Origin: Oscillospiraceae bacterium | GTDB lineage: Bacteria > Bacillota > Clostridia > Oscillospirales > Ruminococcaceae | Direction of reading: 5' to 3' | NCBI GenBank assembly: GCA_004557855.1 | Contig: SFFJ01000028.1 | Coordinates: forward strand, 1 to 24,419 | Length of the DNA stretch: 24,419 nt | Part shown: one piece after another, positions 8,351 through 15,910 of the stretch | How the letters are laid out: each line of letters opens with the position of its first letter | Numbering within the stretch: position 1 is the first letter of the stretch | Position numbers and translations under genes: made by a program | The notes under the pieces: model-generated | The model's input: the letters and a program-made list of their open reading frames with translations, nothing else | Told to the model about the DNA's origin: nothing | The model's database searches: none

Positions 8351-8357
8351 AAAGCGC

Positions 8358-8915
8358 ATGGGTAGACCATCGCTGGCGGAGCAGCGCCGAGTGGAAATAT
8401 GCCGGGCACTGCAAAGCTGTCTGATCCGGAACGGTTCCTACGAGATGACCTCGGTGAAGGACATCGCACAGGAGGCGGGGATGGCCGCCGGGATGCTGCA
8501 CCACTACTTCGAAAGCAAGGATGATATTCTGCTGGTGACGGCGGAAATGGTACTGCTGGAGCTGCAGAACCGCCTGGATGATTTGCTGCATACCCGTGAT
8601 GCCGAAGAACGCCGTGTGCAGCTGGAGGCGCTTTTGGAGGATAACGACCAGAACAGGTTTTTCATCATGCTGCAGGCGCTGGGGCTGGCCATGCCGGCAG
8701 TAAATGAAATGCTGACCGCCAAGCAGGACGAGCTGCAGGAGGCGCTGGCCGAACGGCTGGAGCGCCGCGGGATGGCGCCGCAGCAGGCCGCCGCCGAAGC
8801 AGGCAAGCTGGCCTATATCCTGTGGAGCGCCGTGACCGCCCCCAAGGGCGTGCAGAGCGACATCGTGCGGCAGATGACGGCAGATAGCCTGGATGAACTG
8901 TTCCCGCCGCAATAA
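8358..8915 (+). CDS. TetR/AcrR-family transcriptional regulator
   Basis: The 185-aa protein has an N-terminal TetR helix-turn-helix (about residues 10-55, with MTSVKDIAQEAGMAAGMLHHYFESKDDIL), including the family's typical YF-x-SK-x-D/E end of the recognition segment. The remaining helical region, residues 60-185, would bind an unknown ligand and dimerise. The family mostly represses neighbouring or own promoters. The divergent SGNH hydrolase is the only nearby candidate target. The gene ends before a hairpin terminator and so seems monocistronic. Confidence 0.9.
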   Translation: MGRPSLAEQRRVEICRALQSCLIRNGSYEMTSVKDIAQEAGMAAGMLHHYFESKDDILLVTAEMVLLELQNRLDDLLHTRDAEERRVQLEALLEDNDQNRFFIMLQALGLAMPAVNEMLTAKQDELQEALAERLERRGMAPQQAAAEAGKLAYILWSAVTAPKGVQSDIVRQMTADSLDELFPPQ

Positions 8916-8930
8916 ACCGAATCCCCACCG

Positions 8931-8953
8931 ACACGCCCTGCGGGGCGTGTTTT
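8931..8953 (+). terminator. Terminator of the TetR-type gene
   Basis: An 8-bp stem (acacgccc/gggcgtgt) with a 4-nt loop is followed by a short T-run, 15 nt after the stop codon. Confidence 0.65.
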
Positions 8954-8987
8954 GCGTTGGGGAGAAGGTTTTTATTTGCCCAAGGTG

Positions 8988-9016
8988 TTGCGGTTTGCGG
9001 GAAATCATGATACAAT
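8988..9016 (+). promoter_or_regulatory. Promoter of the miaB-mutSL-miaA run
   Basis: TTGCGG (8988-8993), a 17-nt spacer and TACAAT (9011-9016) lie about 30 nt before the miaB start. No comparably good promoter is seen before ylbF-like, mutS, mutL or miaA, so this may drive the whole run. Confidence 0.75.
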
Positions 9017-9036
9017 ATAGGGTGGAATATTGTCAT

Positions 9037-9047
9037 AGAAAGGGTGA
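9037..9047 (+). promoter_or_regulatory. Ambiguous RBS at the miaB start
   Basis: AGAAAGGGTGA matches the anti-SD partner AAAGGAGGTGA with one base missing. It overlaps the GTG at 9044 and so cannot serve it well, but it is well placed for an in-frame TTG at 9056. The true start may be 9056. Confidence 0.5.
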
Positions 9048-10483
9048 ACGGCCATTTGAGCCTGACCGAAAAAACGATACAGAATTACCGGACGCTTTGC
9101 GAGCAGCAGGGCAGAGCCGAAGCAATAAAAAAATACCTTGCCGGACATTACGAAACCCCACCGCTGGCCCATGTTCATTCCTTCGGGTGCCAGCAAAGCG
9201 TTTATGACGGGGAACGGTTTAAGGGCGTGCTGGCGGAGCTGGGCTACGGCTTTACCGATGACATCCGGCAGGCCGACCTGATCCTCTACAATACCTGCGC
9301 CGTCCGGGAAAACGCCGAGCAGCGGGTATTCGGCAATGTGGGGGCGCTCAAGGGCCTCAAAAAGCAAAAGCCCGACCTTGTTATTGCCCTGGCCGGCTGC
9401 ATGACCGAGCAGCAGCAGGTCAGCGAAAAGCTGAAAATGAGCTACCCCTATGTGGACCTTGTGATGGGCAGCAATGCCGCGGGGCGCCTGCCGGAGCTTC
9501 TCTACCGTGTTCTCATCGAGGGGCGGCGCAGCATCCGGCGGGACGCCGTGGAAAACGGCACCGATACCACCCTGTACGAGGAGGTCCCGGTGCAGCACGA
9601 CAGCCGTTTTAAGGCCTTTGTGCCGGTCATGTACGGCTGCGATAATTTTTGTTCCTACTGTATTGTCCCGTACGTGCGCGGGCGTGAGCGCAGCCGTATG
9701 CCCGCAGACGTCGTGCGCGAGGTGAAAAACCTGGTGGACGATGGCTGCCGGGATATCACCCTGCTGGGGCAGAACGTTAATTCCTATGGCAAGGGACTGC
9801 CGGAGCCGTGCAGCTTTGCGGCGCTTTTGCGGATGGTAAATGCCATTCCCGGTGATTTTCGCATCCGGTTTATGACCAGCCACCCCAAGGACTGCACCCG
9901 GGAGATTCTGGACGCCATGGCCGAATGTGAGAAGGTCTGCAAGCACCTGCACCTGCCGGTGCAAAGCGGCAGCGACCGCATTTTAACGGCGATGAACCGC
10001 CACTATGACCTGCGGCACTACGAGGAGCTTCTGGCCTATGCCCGGGAAAAGATGCCGGGGCTTTCGGTCACCAGCGATATTATCGTCGGGTTCCCCGGGG
10101 AAACACGGGAGGATTTCGAGAAAACGCTGGAGCTGGTGCGGCGGACGAAATACAGCGCCCTGTTTACCTTCATCTACTCCCGGCGCAGCGGCACCGCCGC
10201 CGAACGGCTGCCCGACCCCATCCCGGCCGAGGAAAAAAGCCGGTGGTTCCGGGAGCTTTTGGACACGCAGGGGGCCATCGGCAGCGAGCTGCTGAAGGGC
10301 TATGTGGGAAAAACGCTGCGGGTGCTGGCCGAGGACGAGGGTAAGACCCCCGGAACGCTCTCCTGCCGCAGCGAGGATAATACCATCGTGGAGGTGGCGG
10401 CTCCGCCCGAAAGGATCGGGGAGTTTATGGAGGTACGCATCACCGCTGCGATGAACTGGGCCCTGCGGGGAGAACCGGTTTAA
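9044..10483 (+). CDS. miaB: tRNA-2-methylthio-N6-isopentenyladenosine synthase MiaB
   Basis: MiaB is a radical-SAM methylthiotransferase that adds the 2-methylthio group to i6A37 of tRNAs reading U-starting codons. Its substrate is made by MiaA, encoded in the same run (15911-16861). From the GTG the protein has 479 aa: an N-terminal UPF0004 domain whose three cluster cysteines are C49 (FGCQQ), C85 (NTCAVRE) and C119 (AGCMTEQ), a radical SAM motif CDNFCSYC (C199, C203, C206), and a C-terminal TRAM region (about 410-475). FGCQQS replaces the more usual FGCQMN, with the cysteine kept. The start is uncertain: GTG 9044 overlaps the RBS, and TTG 9056 fits it better. Confidence 0.95.
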   Translation: MNGHLSLTEKTIQNYRTLCEQQGRAEAIKKYLAGHYETPPLAHVHSFGCQQSVYDGERFKGVLAELGYGFTDDIRQADLILYNTCAVRENAEQRVFGNVGALKGLKKQKPDLVIALAGCMTEQQQVSEKLKMSYPYVDLVMGSNAAGRLPELLYRVLIEGRRSIRRDAVENGTDTTLYEEVPVQHDSRFKAFVPVMYGCDNFCSYCIVPYVRGRERSRMPADVVREVKNLVDDGCRDITLLGQNVNSYGKGLPEPCSFAALLRMVNAIPGDFRIRFMTSHPKDCTREILDAMAECEKVCKHLHLPVQSGSDRILTAMNRHYDLRHYEELLAYAREKMPGLSVTSDIIVGFPGETREDFEKTLELVRRTKYSALFTFIYSRRSGTAAERLPDPIPAEEKSRWFRELLDTQGAIGSELLKGYVGKTLRVLAEDEGKTPGTLSCRSEDNTIVEVAAPPERIGEFMEVRITAAMNWALRGEPV

Positions 10484-10491
10484 GCGGGGCA

Positions 10492-10569
10492 GGCGGCGCG
10501 GCGCAGCGGATGAGGGCAGCCCGGAGGGAAACGGAGGGTCTGCCCGAGGCGGAGCGGAGGCGTGCCGCC
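10492..10569 (+). repeat. GC-rich structured intergenic repeat, copy B
   Basis: It starts 9 nt after the miaB stop. The 9-bp outer stem (ggcggcgcg 10492-10500 with cgtgccgcc 10561-10569, one G-U) and the inner stem GGGCAG/CTGCCC (10514-10519 with 10540-10545) differ from those of copies A and C, but pairing is kept. The linkers (gcagcggatga; gaggcggagcggagg) and the inner loop (ccggagggaaacgg) match the other copies. Confidence 0.82.
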
Positions 10570-10632
10570 GGAGAAAAAGGCGCAAAATCAAGTTAATTCT
10601 AAAAATACAATAAACCAAACGGAGGATATACC

Positions 10633-11043
10633 ATGACTTACACCGAACTGATCGAGAAAGCAAGAGAGCTGGGCATCGGCATCCAGGATACCGATGAATT
10701 TACCGCATTTATCGTGGCCAAGACCGCTGCCGATAAGAGCGAGATTTTGCAGGATAAGCTGGGGCAGTTCAACCTCAAAAAGCTGGATCTCAACCGGGCC
10801 ATCATCGCCGAGGAAAAGGACAACGAAAAAATAGCGGAGCTGAACGCCGAGGTGAAAAGACTTTACGAGGAGATCGTCAGCGACCCGCTGATGATTGCCT
10901 ATTCCACCACCAAGGATGAGCTGGACGGTGTGGTACGGTTTATCATGCAGATCATCGAGGGCAGCGCTGCGGGCGAGAACCCCTACGAGATCGAGGAGCA
11001 GGCCTGCGGCGGAGATTGCTCCTCCTGCGGCGGCTGCCATTAA
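10633..11043 (+). CDS. YlbF/YmcA-family protein with cysteine-rich C-terminus
   Basis: The 136-aa helical protein belongs to the Com_YlbF family (YlbF/RicF, YmcA/RicA). In Bacillus subtilis these form, with YaaT/RicT, an iron-sulfur complex that affects RNase Y processing, competence, sporulation and biofilms. The body (about residues 5-115) is charged and alpha-helical; the tail ends in CGGDCSSCGGCH, four cysteines likely to bind a metal or cluster. Its place between miaB and mutS is that of B. subtilis ymcA (ymcB-ymcA-cotE-mutS), which argues for YmcA, but sequence alone does not let me choose between YmcA and YlbF. The ATG follows ggagg at 10621-10625. cotE is absent here. Confidence 0.85.
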   Translation: MTYTELIEKARELGIGIQDTDEFTAFIVAKTAADKSEILQDKLGQFNLKKLDLNRAIIAEEKDNEKIAELNAEVKRLYEEIVSDPLMIAYSTTKDELDGVVRFIMQIIEGSAAGENPYEIEEQACGGDCSSCGGCH

Positions 11044-11088
11044 GGCTGCCTGCCGGAATGAAAGATTGACAAAAAAGAGGGTGCCGAA

Positions 11089-13704
11089 ATGTCGCTGATA
11101 CCGCAGGACCGCAGTAAATTATCCCCCATGATGCAGCAGTATCTTTCCATGAAGGATGAGCATCGGGACCAGATCCTCATGTTCCGTCTCGGAGATTTCT
11201 ACGAGATGTTCTTTGATGATGCCGTGACCGCCTCCCGGGAGCTGGAATTGACGCTGACCGGGCGGGACTGCGGCCTTCCCGACCGTGCGCCCATGTGCGG
11301 GGTGCCCTATCACAGCGTGGAAAACTATATTGCGCGGCTGGTGAAAAAGGGCTACAAGGTGGCCATTTGCGAGCAGATGGAAAACCCGGCGCTGGCCAAG
11401 GGGATGGTCAAGCGGGATATTGTGCGGGTGGTGACCCCCGGCACCCTGATGGAAGCCAATATGCTGGAGGAGGGCTGCAATAACTACATTTGCAGCCTGT
11501 GCCCCTCCGGGGAGCGCTGCGGTCTGGCCTTTGCCGATATTTCCACCGGCAGCGTGCTGGTGACCGAGGTCTCCGGGGAAATGGCGGTCATCAATGAGCT
11601 GGGCAAATACAGCCCCCACGAGGTCATCTATGCCGAGGAGCTGCCGCAGCTGCGGGGCGTGGTCGGCTTTTTGAAGGACCGGCTGTGCTGTGCGGCGCAG
11701 GCAGGGGATAGGGCTGCCTATTCCCCCGAAAATGCGGCCCGGCTGGTGAGTGAACAGTTCGGCGAGGACACCGTAAACCGGCTGGCAGAAAGCCCGCTGG
11801 CGGTACAGGCACTGGGCGGGCTGCTGGCCTACCTCAAGGTGACGCAGTTTACCGGGCTGGAACGTCTGCTGGAGGTCACGACCTATCTGCCGCAGGAATT
11901 CATGCGGCTGGATGTGGCGGCACGCCGTAATCTGGAGCTGACCGAAACGATGCGGAACCGGGAAAAGCGGGGAACGCTTTTCTGGGTGCTGGATAAGACC
12001 AAGACCTCGATGGGGCGGCGGCTGCTGCGCTCCTCCATCGAGCAGCCGCTGCTATCGGTGAATGCCATTAACCGGCGGCTGCACGCCGTTACCGAGCTGA
12101 CCAGAAACAGTATTCTCATCAGCGAACTGGCGGCGGAGCTGGACGGTGTGTACGATTTGGAACGGCTGATGACCCGTGTGGTGTACGGCAATCCCCCCGT
12201 CAAGGATATGATAGCGCTGGGACAGACCGCCATGCGGCTGCCTGCCGTTAAGGAGCTTTTAGGCGGGGTACAGTGCGCCCTGCTGCGGGAGATCGAGCAG
12301 AACATCGACCCGCTGGAGGATGTGGCCCGGCTCATCGGTGCCGCGATCGACCCCGATGACAGCACCCCCCTCAAGGAGGGCGGCGTCATCCGGACGGGAT
12401 ATGATAAGCAGCTGGATGAGGCCCGGCATCTTTCCAAGGATATCCGGGGCATTCTGGCGGAGATAGAGGAACGGGAAAAGGATGCCACCGGCATTCGGAC
12501 GCTGCGCATCGGGTACAACCGGGTGTTCGGCTATTATATCGAGATCTCCAATTCCTTCCGGGATCAGGTGCCGGCGCATTATATCCGCAAGCAGACGCTG
12601 ACCAATGCCGAACGGTACATCACCGAGGAGATAAAGGAGCTGGAGGAGCGTGTGCTGCGTGCCCAGCAGGAGGCCATCGACCGGGCGGCCGAGCTGTACG
12701 AGCAGGTAAGAACGGCGGTGGCGGCGGAGCTTCCCCGCATCCAGCAGACGGCGGCTGCGGTGGCGGCGCTGGATATGCTGTGCAGCCTGGCTACGGTGGC
12801 GCTCAATAACAATTACTGCTGCCCCACCGTCGATCTCTCGGATGAGATCGTCATCAGCGAGGGGAGGCACCCGGTGGTGGAGCAGCTTCTAGACGGGGCA
12901 CCCTTTGTACCGAACGATACCAGGCTCAATAACCGGGAAAACCAGATAGCGGTGCTGACCGGCCCCAATATGGCGGGTAAATCCACCTATATGCGGCAGG
13001 TGGCACTGATCGTTCTGATGGCGCAGATCGGGTCGTTTGTTCCGGCGGCAAGCGCCAAAATCGGCATTGTGGACGGCATTTATACCCGTGTGGGCGCCAG
13101 CGACGACCTGACCACCGGACAATCCACCTTTATGGTGGAGATGAGCGAGGTGGCGGGCATCCTGCGGGAGGCCACCGAAAAGAGCCTGCTGATCCTGGAT
13201 GAGATCGGGCGGGGGACTTCGACCTATGACGGCATGAGCATTGCCCGTGCCGTGATAGAATATATTGCCGACCGCAAAAAGCTGGGCGCCAAGACGTTGT
13301 TTGCCACCCACTACCACGAGCTGACCGAGCTGGAGGAGCTGATCCCCTGCGTAAAGAACTACAATGTGGCGGTGAAAAAGCGCGGCGAGGATATTGTTTT
13401 CCTGCGGCGCATCATTCCCGGCGGGGTGGATGAAAGCTACGGCATCGAGGTTTCCAAGCTGGCGGGCATTCCCCGGTGGGTCATCGACAGAGCCTACGAG
13501 GTGCTGTCCTCTCTGGAGGAGGGGCAGGCGGTGAGCGAGGCGAGGGTAAAGACCCATGCCAAGCCCCGGGAGGAAAGCGAGCAGCTTTACTTCATCGATG
13601 AAAAGGCGGAGACCATCAAAAAGCGGCTGCGGCAGGCAGACCCCAATACCCTGACCCCCATCGAGGCGCTGAACCTCATCTATGAGCTGAAAAAGCTGCT
13701 GTAA
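11089..13704 (+). CDS. mutS: DNA mismatch repair protein MutS
   Basis: MutS recognises base mismatches and small loops and activates MutL. The 871-aa protein has the N-terminal mismatch-binding domain with GDFYEMFFDDA (the intercalating Phe and Glu of the F-x-E motif), the connector and lever/clamp regions (about 130-570), and the ATPase domain with Walker A TGPNMAGKST (about 624-633), Walker B ILDEIGRGTSTYDG (about 702) and ATHYHEL. Length and order are canonical. The RBS agagggtg is moderate. mutS lies 45 bp after the YlbF/YmcA-family gene and is followed, across a GC-rich repeat, by mutL. Confidence 0.98.
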   Translation: MSLIPQDRSKLSPMMQQYLSMKDEHRDQILMFRLGDFYEMFFDDAVTASRELELTLTGRDCGLPDRAPMCGVPYHSVENYIARLVKKGYKVAICEQMENPALAKGMVKRDIVRVVTPGTLMEANMLEEGCNNYICSLCPSGERCGLAFADISTGSVLVTEVSGEMAVINELGKYSPHEVIYAEELPQLRGVVGFLKDRLCCAAQAGDRAAYSPENAARLVSEQFGEDTVNRLAESPLAVQALGGLLAYLKVTQFTGLERLLEVTTYLPQEFMRLDVAARRNLELTETMRNREKRGTLFWVLDKTKTSMGRRLLRSSIEQPLLSVNAINRRLHAVTELTRNSILISELAAELDGVYDLERLMTRVVYGNPPVKDMIALGQTAMRLPAVKELLGGVQCALLREIEQNIDPLEDVARLIGAAIDPDDSTPLKEGGVIRTGYDKQLDEARHLSKDIRGILAEIEEREKDATGIRTLRIGYNRVFGYYIEISNSFRDQVPAHYIRKQTLTNAERYITEEIKELEERVLRAQQEAIDRAAELYEQVRTAVAAELPRIQQTAAAVAALDMLCSLATVALNNNYCCPTVDLSDEIVISEGRHPVVEQLLDGAPFVPNDTRLNNRENQIAVLTGPNMAGKSTYMRQVALIVLMAQIGSFVPAASAKIGIVDGIYTRVGASDDLTTGQSTFMVEMSEVAGILREATEKSLLILDEIGRGTSTYDGMSIARAVIEYIADRKKLGAKTLFATHYHELTELEELIPCVKNYNVAVKKRGEDIVFLRRIIPGGVDESYGIEVSKLAGIPRWVIDRAYEVLSSLEEGQAVSEARVKTHAKPREESEQLYFIDEKAETIKKRLRQADPNTLTPIEALNLIYELKKLL

Positions 13705-13709
13705 GGGGA

Positions 13710-13782
13710 GCCCGCGGCAAAGCGGGCGAGGGCCGGCCGGAGCGAAGCGGAGGGCGGCCCGAGGGACAGCGGCGCCGCGGGC
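13710..13782 (+). repeat. GC-rich structured intergenic repeat, copy C
   Basis: It starts 5 nt after the mutS stop. The outer stem is 9 bp perfect (gcccgcggc 13710-13718 with gccgcgggc 13774-13782) and the inner stem is GGGCCG/CGGCCC (13730-13735 with 13755-13760), with a small CCG/CGG stem inside. The linkers aaagcgggcga and gagggacagcgg match copies A and B. It separates mutS from mutL without an obvious T-run. Confidence 0.82.
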
Positions 13783-13822
13783 GTACTGTCCCGGGGTAAG
13801 AGCGAAGCATAAAAAACAAGGC

Positions 13823-13836
13823 AAAAAGGAGGTGAG
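13823..13836 (+). promoter_or_regulatory. Strong RBS of mutL
   Basis: AAAAAGGAGGTGAG is almost fully complementary to the 16S 3' end and stands 7 nt (from the aggagg core) before the GTG start at 13840. It supports independent initiation of mutL after the GC-rich spacer. Confidence 0.8.
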
Positions 13837-13839
13837 CCG

Positions 13840-15885
13840 GTGCCGAAAATCAACATACTGGATCGGGAAACGGCGGAGCTGATCGCAGCGGGCGAGGTGA
13901 TAGAACGCCCTGCTTCGGTGGTGAAGGAGCTGGTGGAGAATTCCATCGATGCCGGGGCGACCGCCATTACGGTGGAAATACAGCACGGCGGGGTACGGCT
14001 CATTCGTGTGACCGATAACGGCTGCGGGATCGAACGGGAGGATGTGCCGAAGGCATTTCTGCGGCACGCCACCAGCAAGGTGCTGCGCCCGGAGGACCTG
14101 GATCGCATCGGGACGCTGGGCTTCCGCGGGGAGGCGTTGGCCTCCATCTGCGCCGTGAGTGAATGTGAAATACTGACCCGCGCGGCTGCCGAGGAGATCG
14201 GGACGAGGTACACGCTGGCCGGGGAATGCGCCGGCGAGCTGGCCGAGGCGGGCTGCCCGGTAGGGACGACCGTCACCGTGAAAAATCTTTTCTACAATGT
14301 GCCCGCCCGAATGAAGTTCCTCAAAAAGGACAGCACCGAGGGGACGGCGGTCGCCACCCTCATCGACCGGCTGGCGCTTTCCCACCCGGAAATCGCCTTT
14401 AAGCTTATCCGGGACCGGGAAACAAAGCTGGCCACCCCCGGCAGCGGTGACCTGCTGGCGACGATTTTTGCAGTGTACGGCAACGAATTCGGCCGGGGGC
14501 TTATCCCGGTGGAATGTGAAAGCGGGCCAATTCGGGTCAGCGGCTATCTGGCACGCCCGGAATGCTGCCGGCCATCCCGCAGTATGGAGCATTTTTTCAT
14601 CAACCGGCGCTATGTGAAAAGCGTTACCATGATGGCGGCGGTGGAGGAAAGCTATCGCAATCACATCATGGTGGGGAAATTCCCGGGGTGTATTATTGAG
14701 CTGACCATAGACCCTGCGCAGGTGGATGTGAACGTCCACCCGGCCAAGCTGGAGGTCAAATTAAGCGATGAGCGTTCGGTGTTTGACGCGGTGGTGAATG
14801 CCTGCCGCGGAGCATTGAGCCGGATGAACCGATCCGTTGCGGTGCGGGATGTCGGCGGGAAACGCTTTAGCGAGTTTGAACTGTACCACCGCCCGGCGGA
14901 GGGCACCCAGACCCGCATGACGGCGGAGCAATACCGCCAAATGGCCGAAAGCCTGCCGGAGAAAAAAACCTACGGCGGGGTTTCGATGCTTTCCAGCGGG
15001 GGCAGCAGCCGGTATGGCAGCAGCCTGCCGCCCAAGGGGACAAGCTACGGCATGGGAGAGCAGCCCCCGGCGGAGCCGAGAAAATGGGAGCCGAAGCAGG
15101 AGGCCCCGATAAAGACGGAAAACATGACTGCCGAAAAGGTAATTGATGATATAGCGGAAGCCCTGCCTGCTGCGGCGGAGAAACCGGAGCTTGCCCCGCA
15201 GGAGCCGGGGCGGGAAGCTGCGGCTGCGGAACCGGCCGTGCCGGATGAACACGAGCCTGAACCGATCGAAGAAGCGCCCACCGTGGCGGGGGAGGAAGAA
15301 ACCACCGAGCCGGAATACCGGCTTATCGGGGAGGTTTTTGCGACCTACCTGCTGGCCGAACACGGGAATGAACTGTTGCTCATCGATAAGCACGCCGCCC
15401 ACGAGAGGATACTGTTTAACCGCCTGAAGCGGCAGCACCAAAGCGGCAGGGTGGAACGCCAGATGCTGCTGGTGCCGCTGACAGTAGAGCTGGCACGGGA
15501 ACAATATGACGCCGCAATGCAGAACCCGGACTGCTTTGAACGGGCGGGCTTTGCGGTGGAGGACTTCGGCGAGGGGTGCCTGCGGGTGCGGGAGGTCCCT
15601 GCCGTTTTGGAGGACGTGCCCGCCGAGGACCTGCTGTGCGAGCTGTGCGAGCGGCTTTTGCAGCGGGGCGGCATGGATGAAGAAGCCATCTACGATGAAT
15701 TGTACCATTCGGTGGCGTGCAAGGCGGCCATCAAGGGGAATATTCCCTCGATGGAGCAGGAGCAGCAGGAGCTTTTACGGCTGTTGAAGGAGGACCCCAC
15801 CGTGCGCAACTGCCCCCACGGGCGGCCGGTGGCGGTGGTCATCACCCGGCGGGAGCTGGAGAGGATGTTCGGCCGGATCGTGTAA
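13840..15885 (+). CDS. mutL: DNA mismatch repair protein MutL
   Basis: MutL couples mismatch recognition by MutS to strand incision. The 681-aa protein has the GHKL ATPase core: KELVENSIDAG with catalytic Glu30 and Mg-binding Asn34, DNGCGI, and GFRGEAL. A flexible acidic and proline-rich linker spans about 345-490. The C-terminal dimerisation/endonuclease domain carries DKHAAHERILFN (from D516), ACKAAIKGN and NCPHGRP (about 657), the last a hallmark of MutL proteins that nick DNA themselves. Compared with the consensus DQHA-x2-E-x4-E, the first motif has Lys for Gln and Asn for the last Glu. It starts with GTG behind a very strong RBS. Confidence 0.97.
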   Translation: MPKINILDRETAELIAAGEVIERPASVVKELVENSIDAGATAITVEIQHGGVRLIRVTDNGCGIEREDVPKAFLRHATSKVLRPEDLDRIGTLGFRGEALASICAVSECEILTRAAAEEIGTRYTLAGECAGELAEAGCPVGTTVTVKNLFYNVPARMKFLKKDSTEGTAVATLIDRLALSHPEIAFKLIRDRETKLATPGSGDLLATIFAVYGNEFGRGLIPVECESGPIRVSGYLARPECCRPSRSMEHFFINRRYVKSVTMMAAVEESYRNHIMVGKFPGCIIELTIDPAQVDVNVHPAKLEVKLSDERSVFDAVVNACRGALSRMNRSVAVRDVGGKRFSEFELYHRPAEGTQTRMTAEQYRQMAESLPEKKTYGGVSMLSSGGSSRYGSSLPPKGTSYGMGEQPPAEPRKWEPKQEAPIKTENMTAEKVIDDIAEALPAAAEKPELAPQEPGREAAAAEPAVPDEHEPEPIEEAPTVAGEEETTEPEYRLIGEVFATYLLAEHGNELLLIDKHAAHERILFNRLKRQHQSGRVERQMLLVPLTVELAREQYDAAMQNPDCFERAGFAVEDFGEGCLRVREVPAVLEDVPAEDLLCELCERLLQRGGMDEEAIYDELYHSVACKAAIKGNIPSMEQEQQELLRLLKEDPTVRNCPHGRPVAVVITRRELERMFGRIV

Positions 15886-15910
15886 AATTTACCCGGAAGG
15901 AGGGAGAGCC

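Noticed and set aside
8322..8357. GTG 8322 as the start of the TetR-type gene
   Set aside because: The strong RBS at 8342-8350 lies downstream of it and serves ATG 8358; the extra residues are not typical for TetR N-termini.
10606..10611. TACAAT before the YlbF/YmcA-family gene as a separate promoter
   Set aside because: No acceptable -35 exists 16-18 nt upstream; the gene is better explained by read-through from the miaB promoter, though a weak start here cannot be excluded.
11067..11088. TTGACA before mutS as a promoter -35
   Set aside because: The matching -10 position would fall at and inside the mutS start codon and has no TATAAT-like sequence.
12889..14739. A 616-codon minus-strand frame across mutS and mutL
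   Set aside because: It overlaps two certain genes and the structured repeat between them; no family motif is visible. It is a GC-driven shadow.
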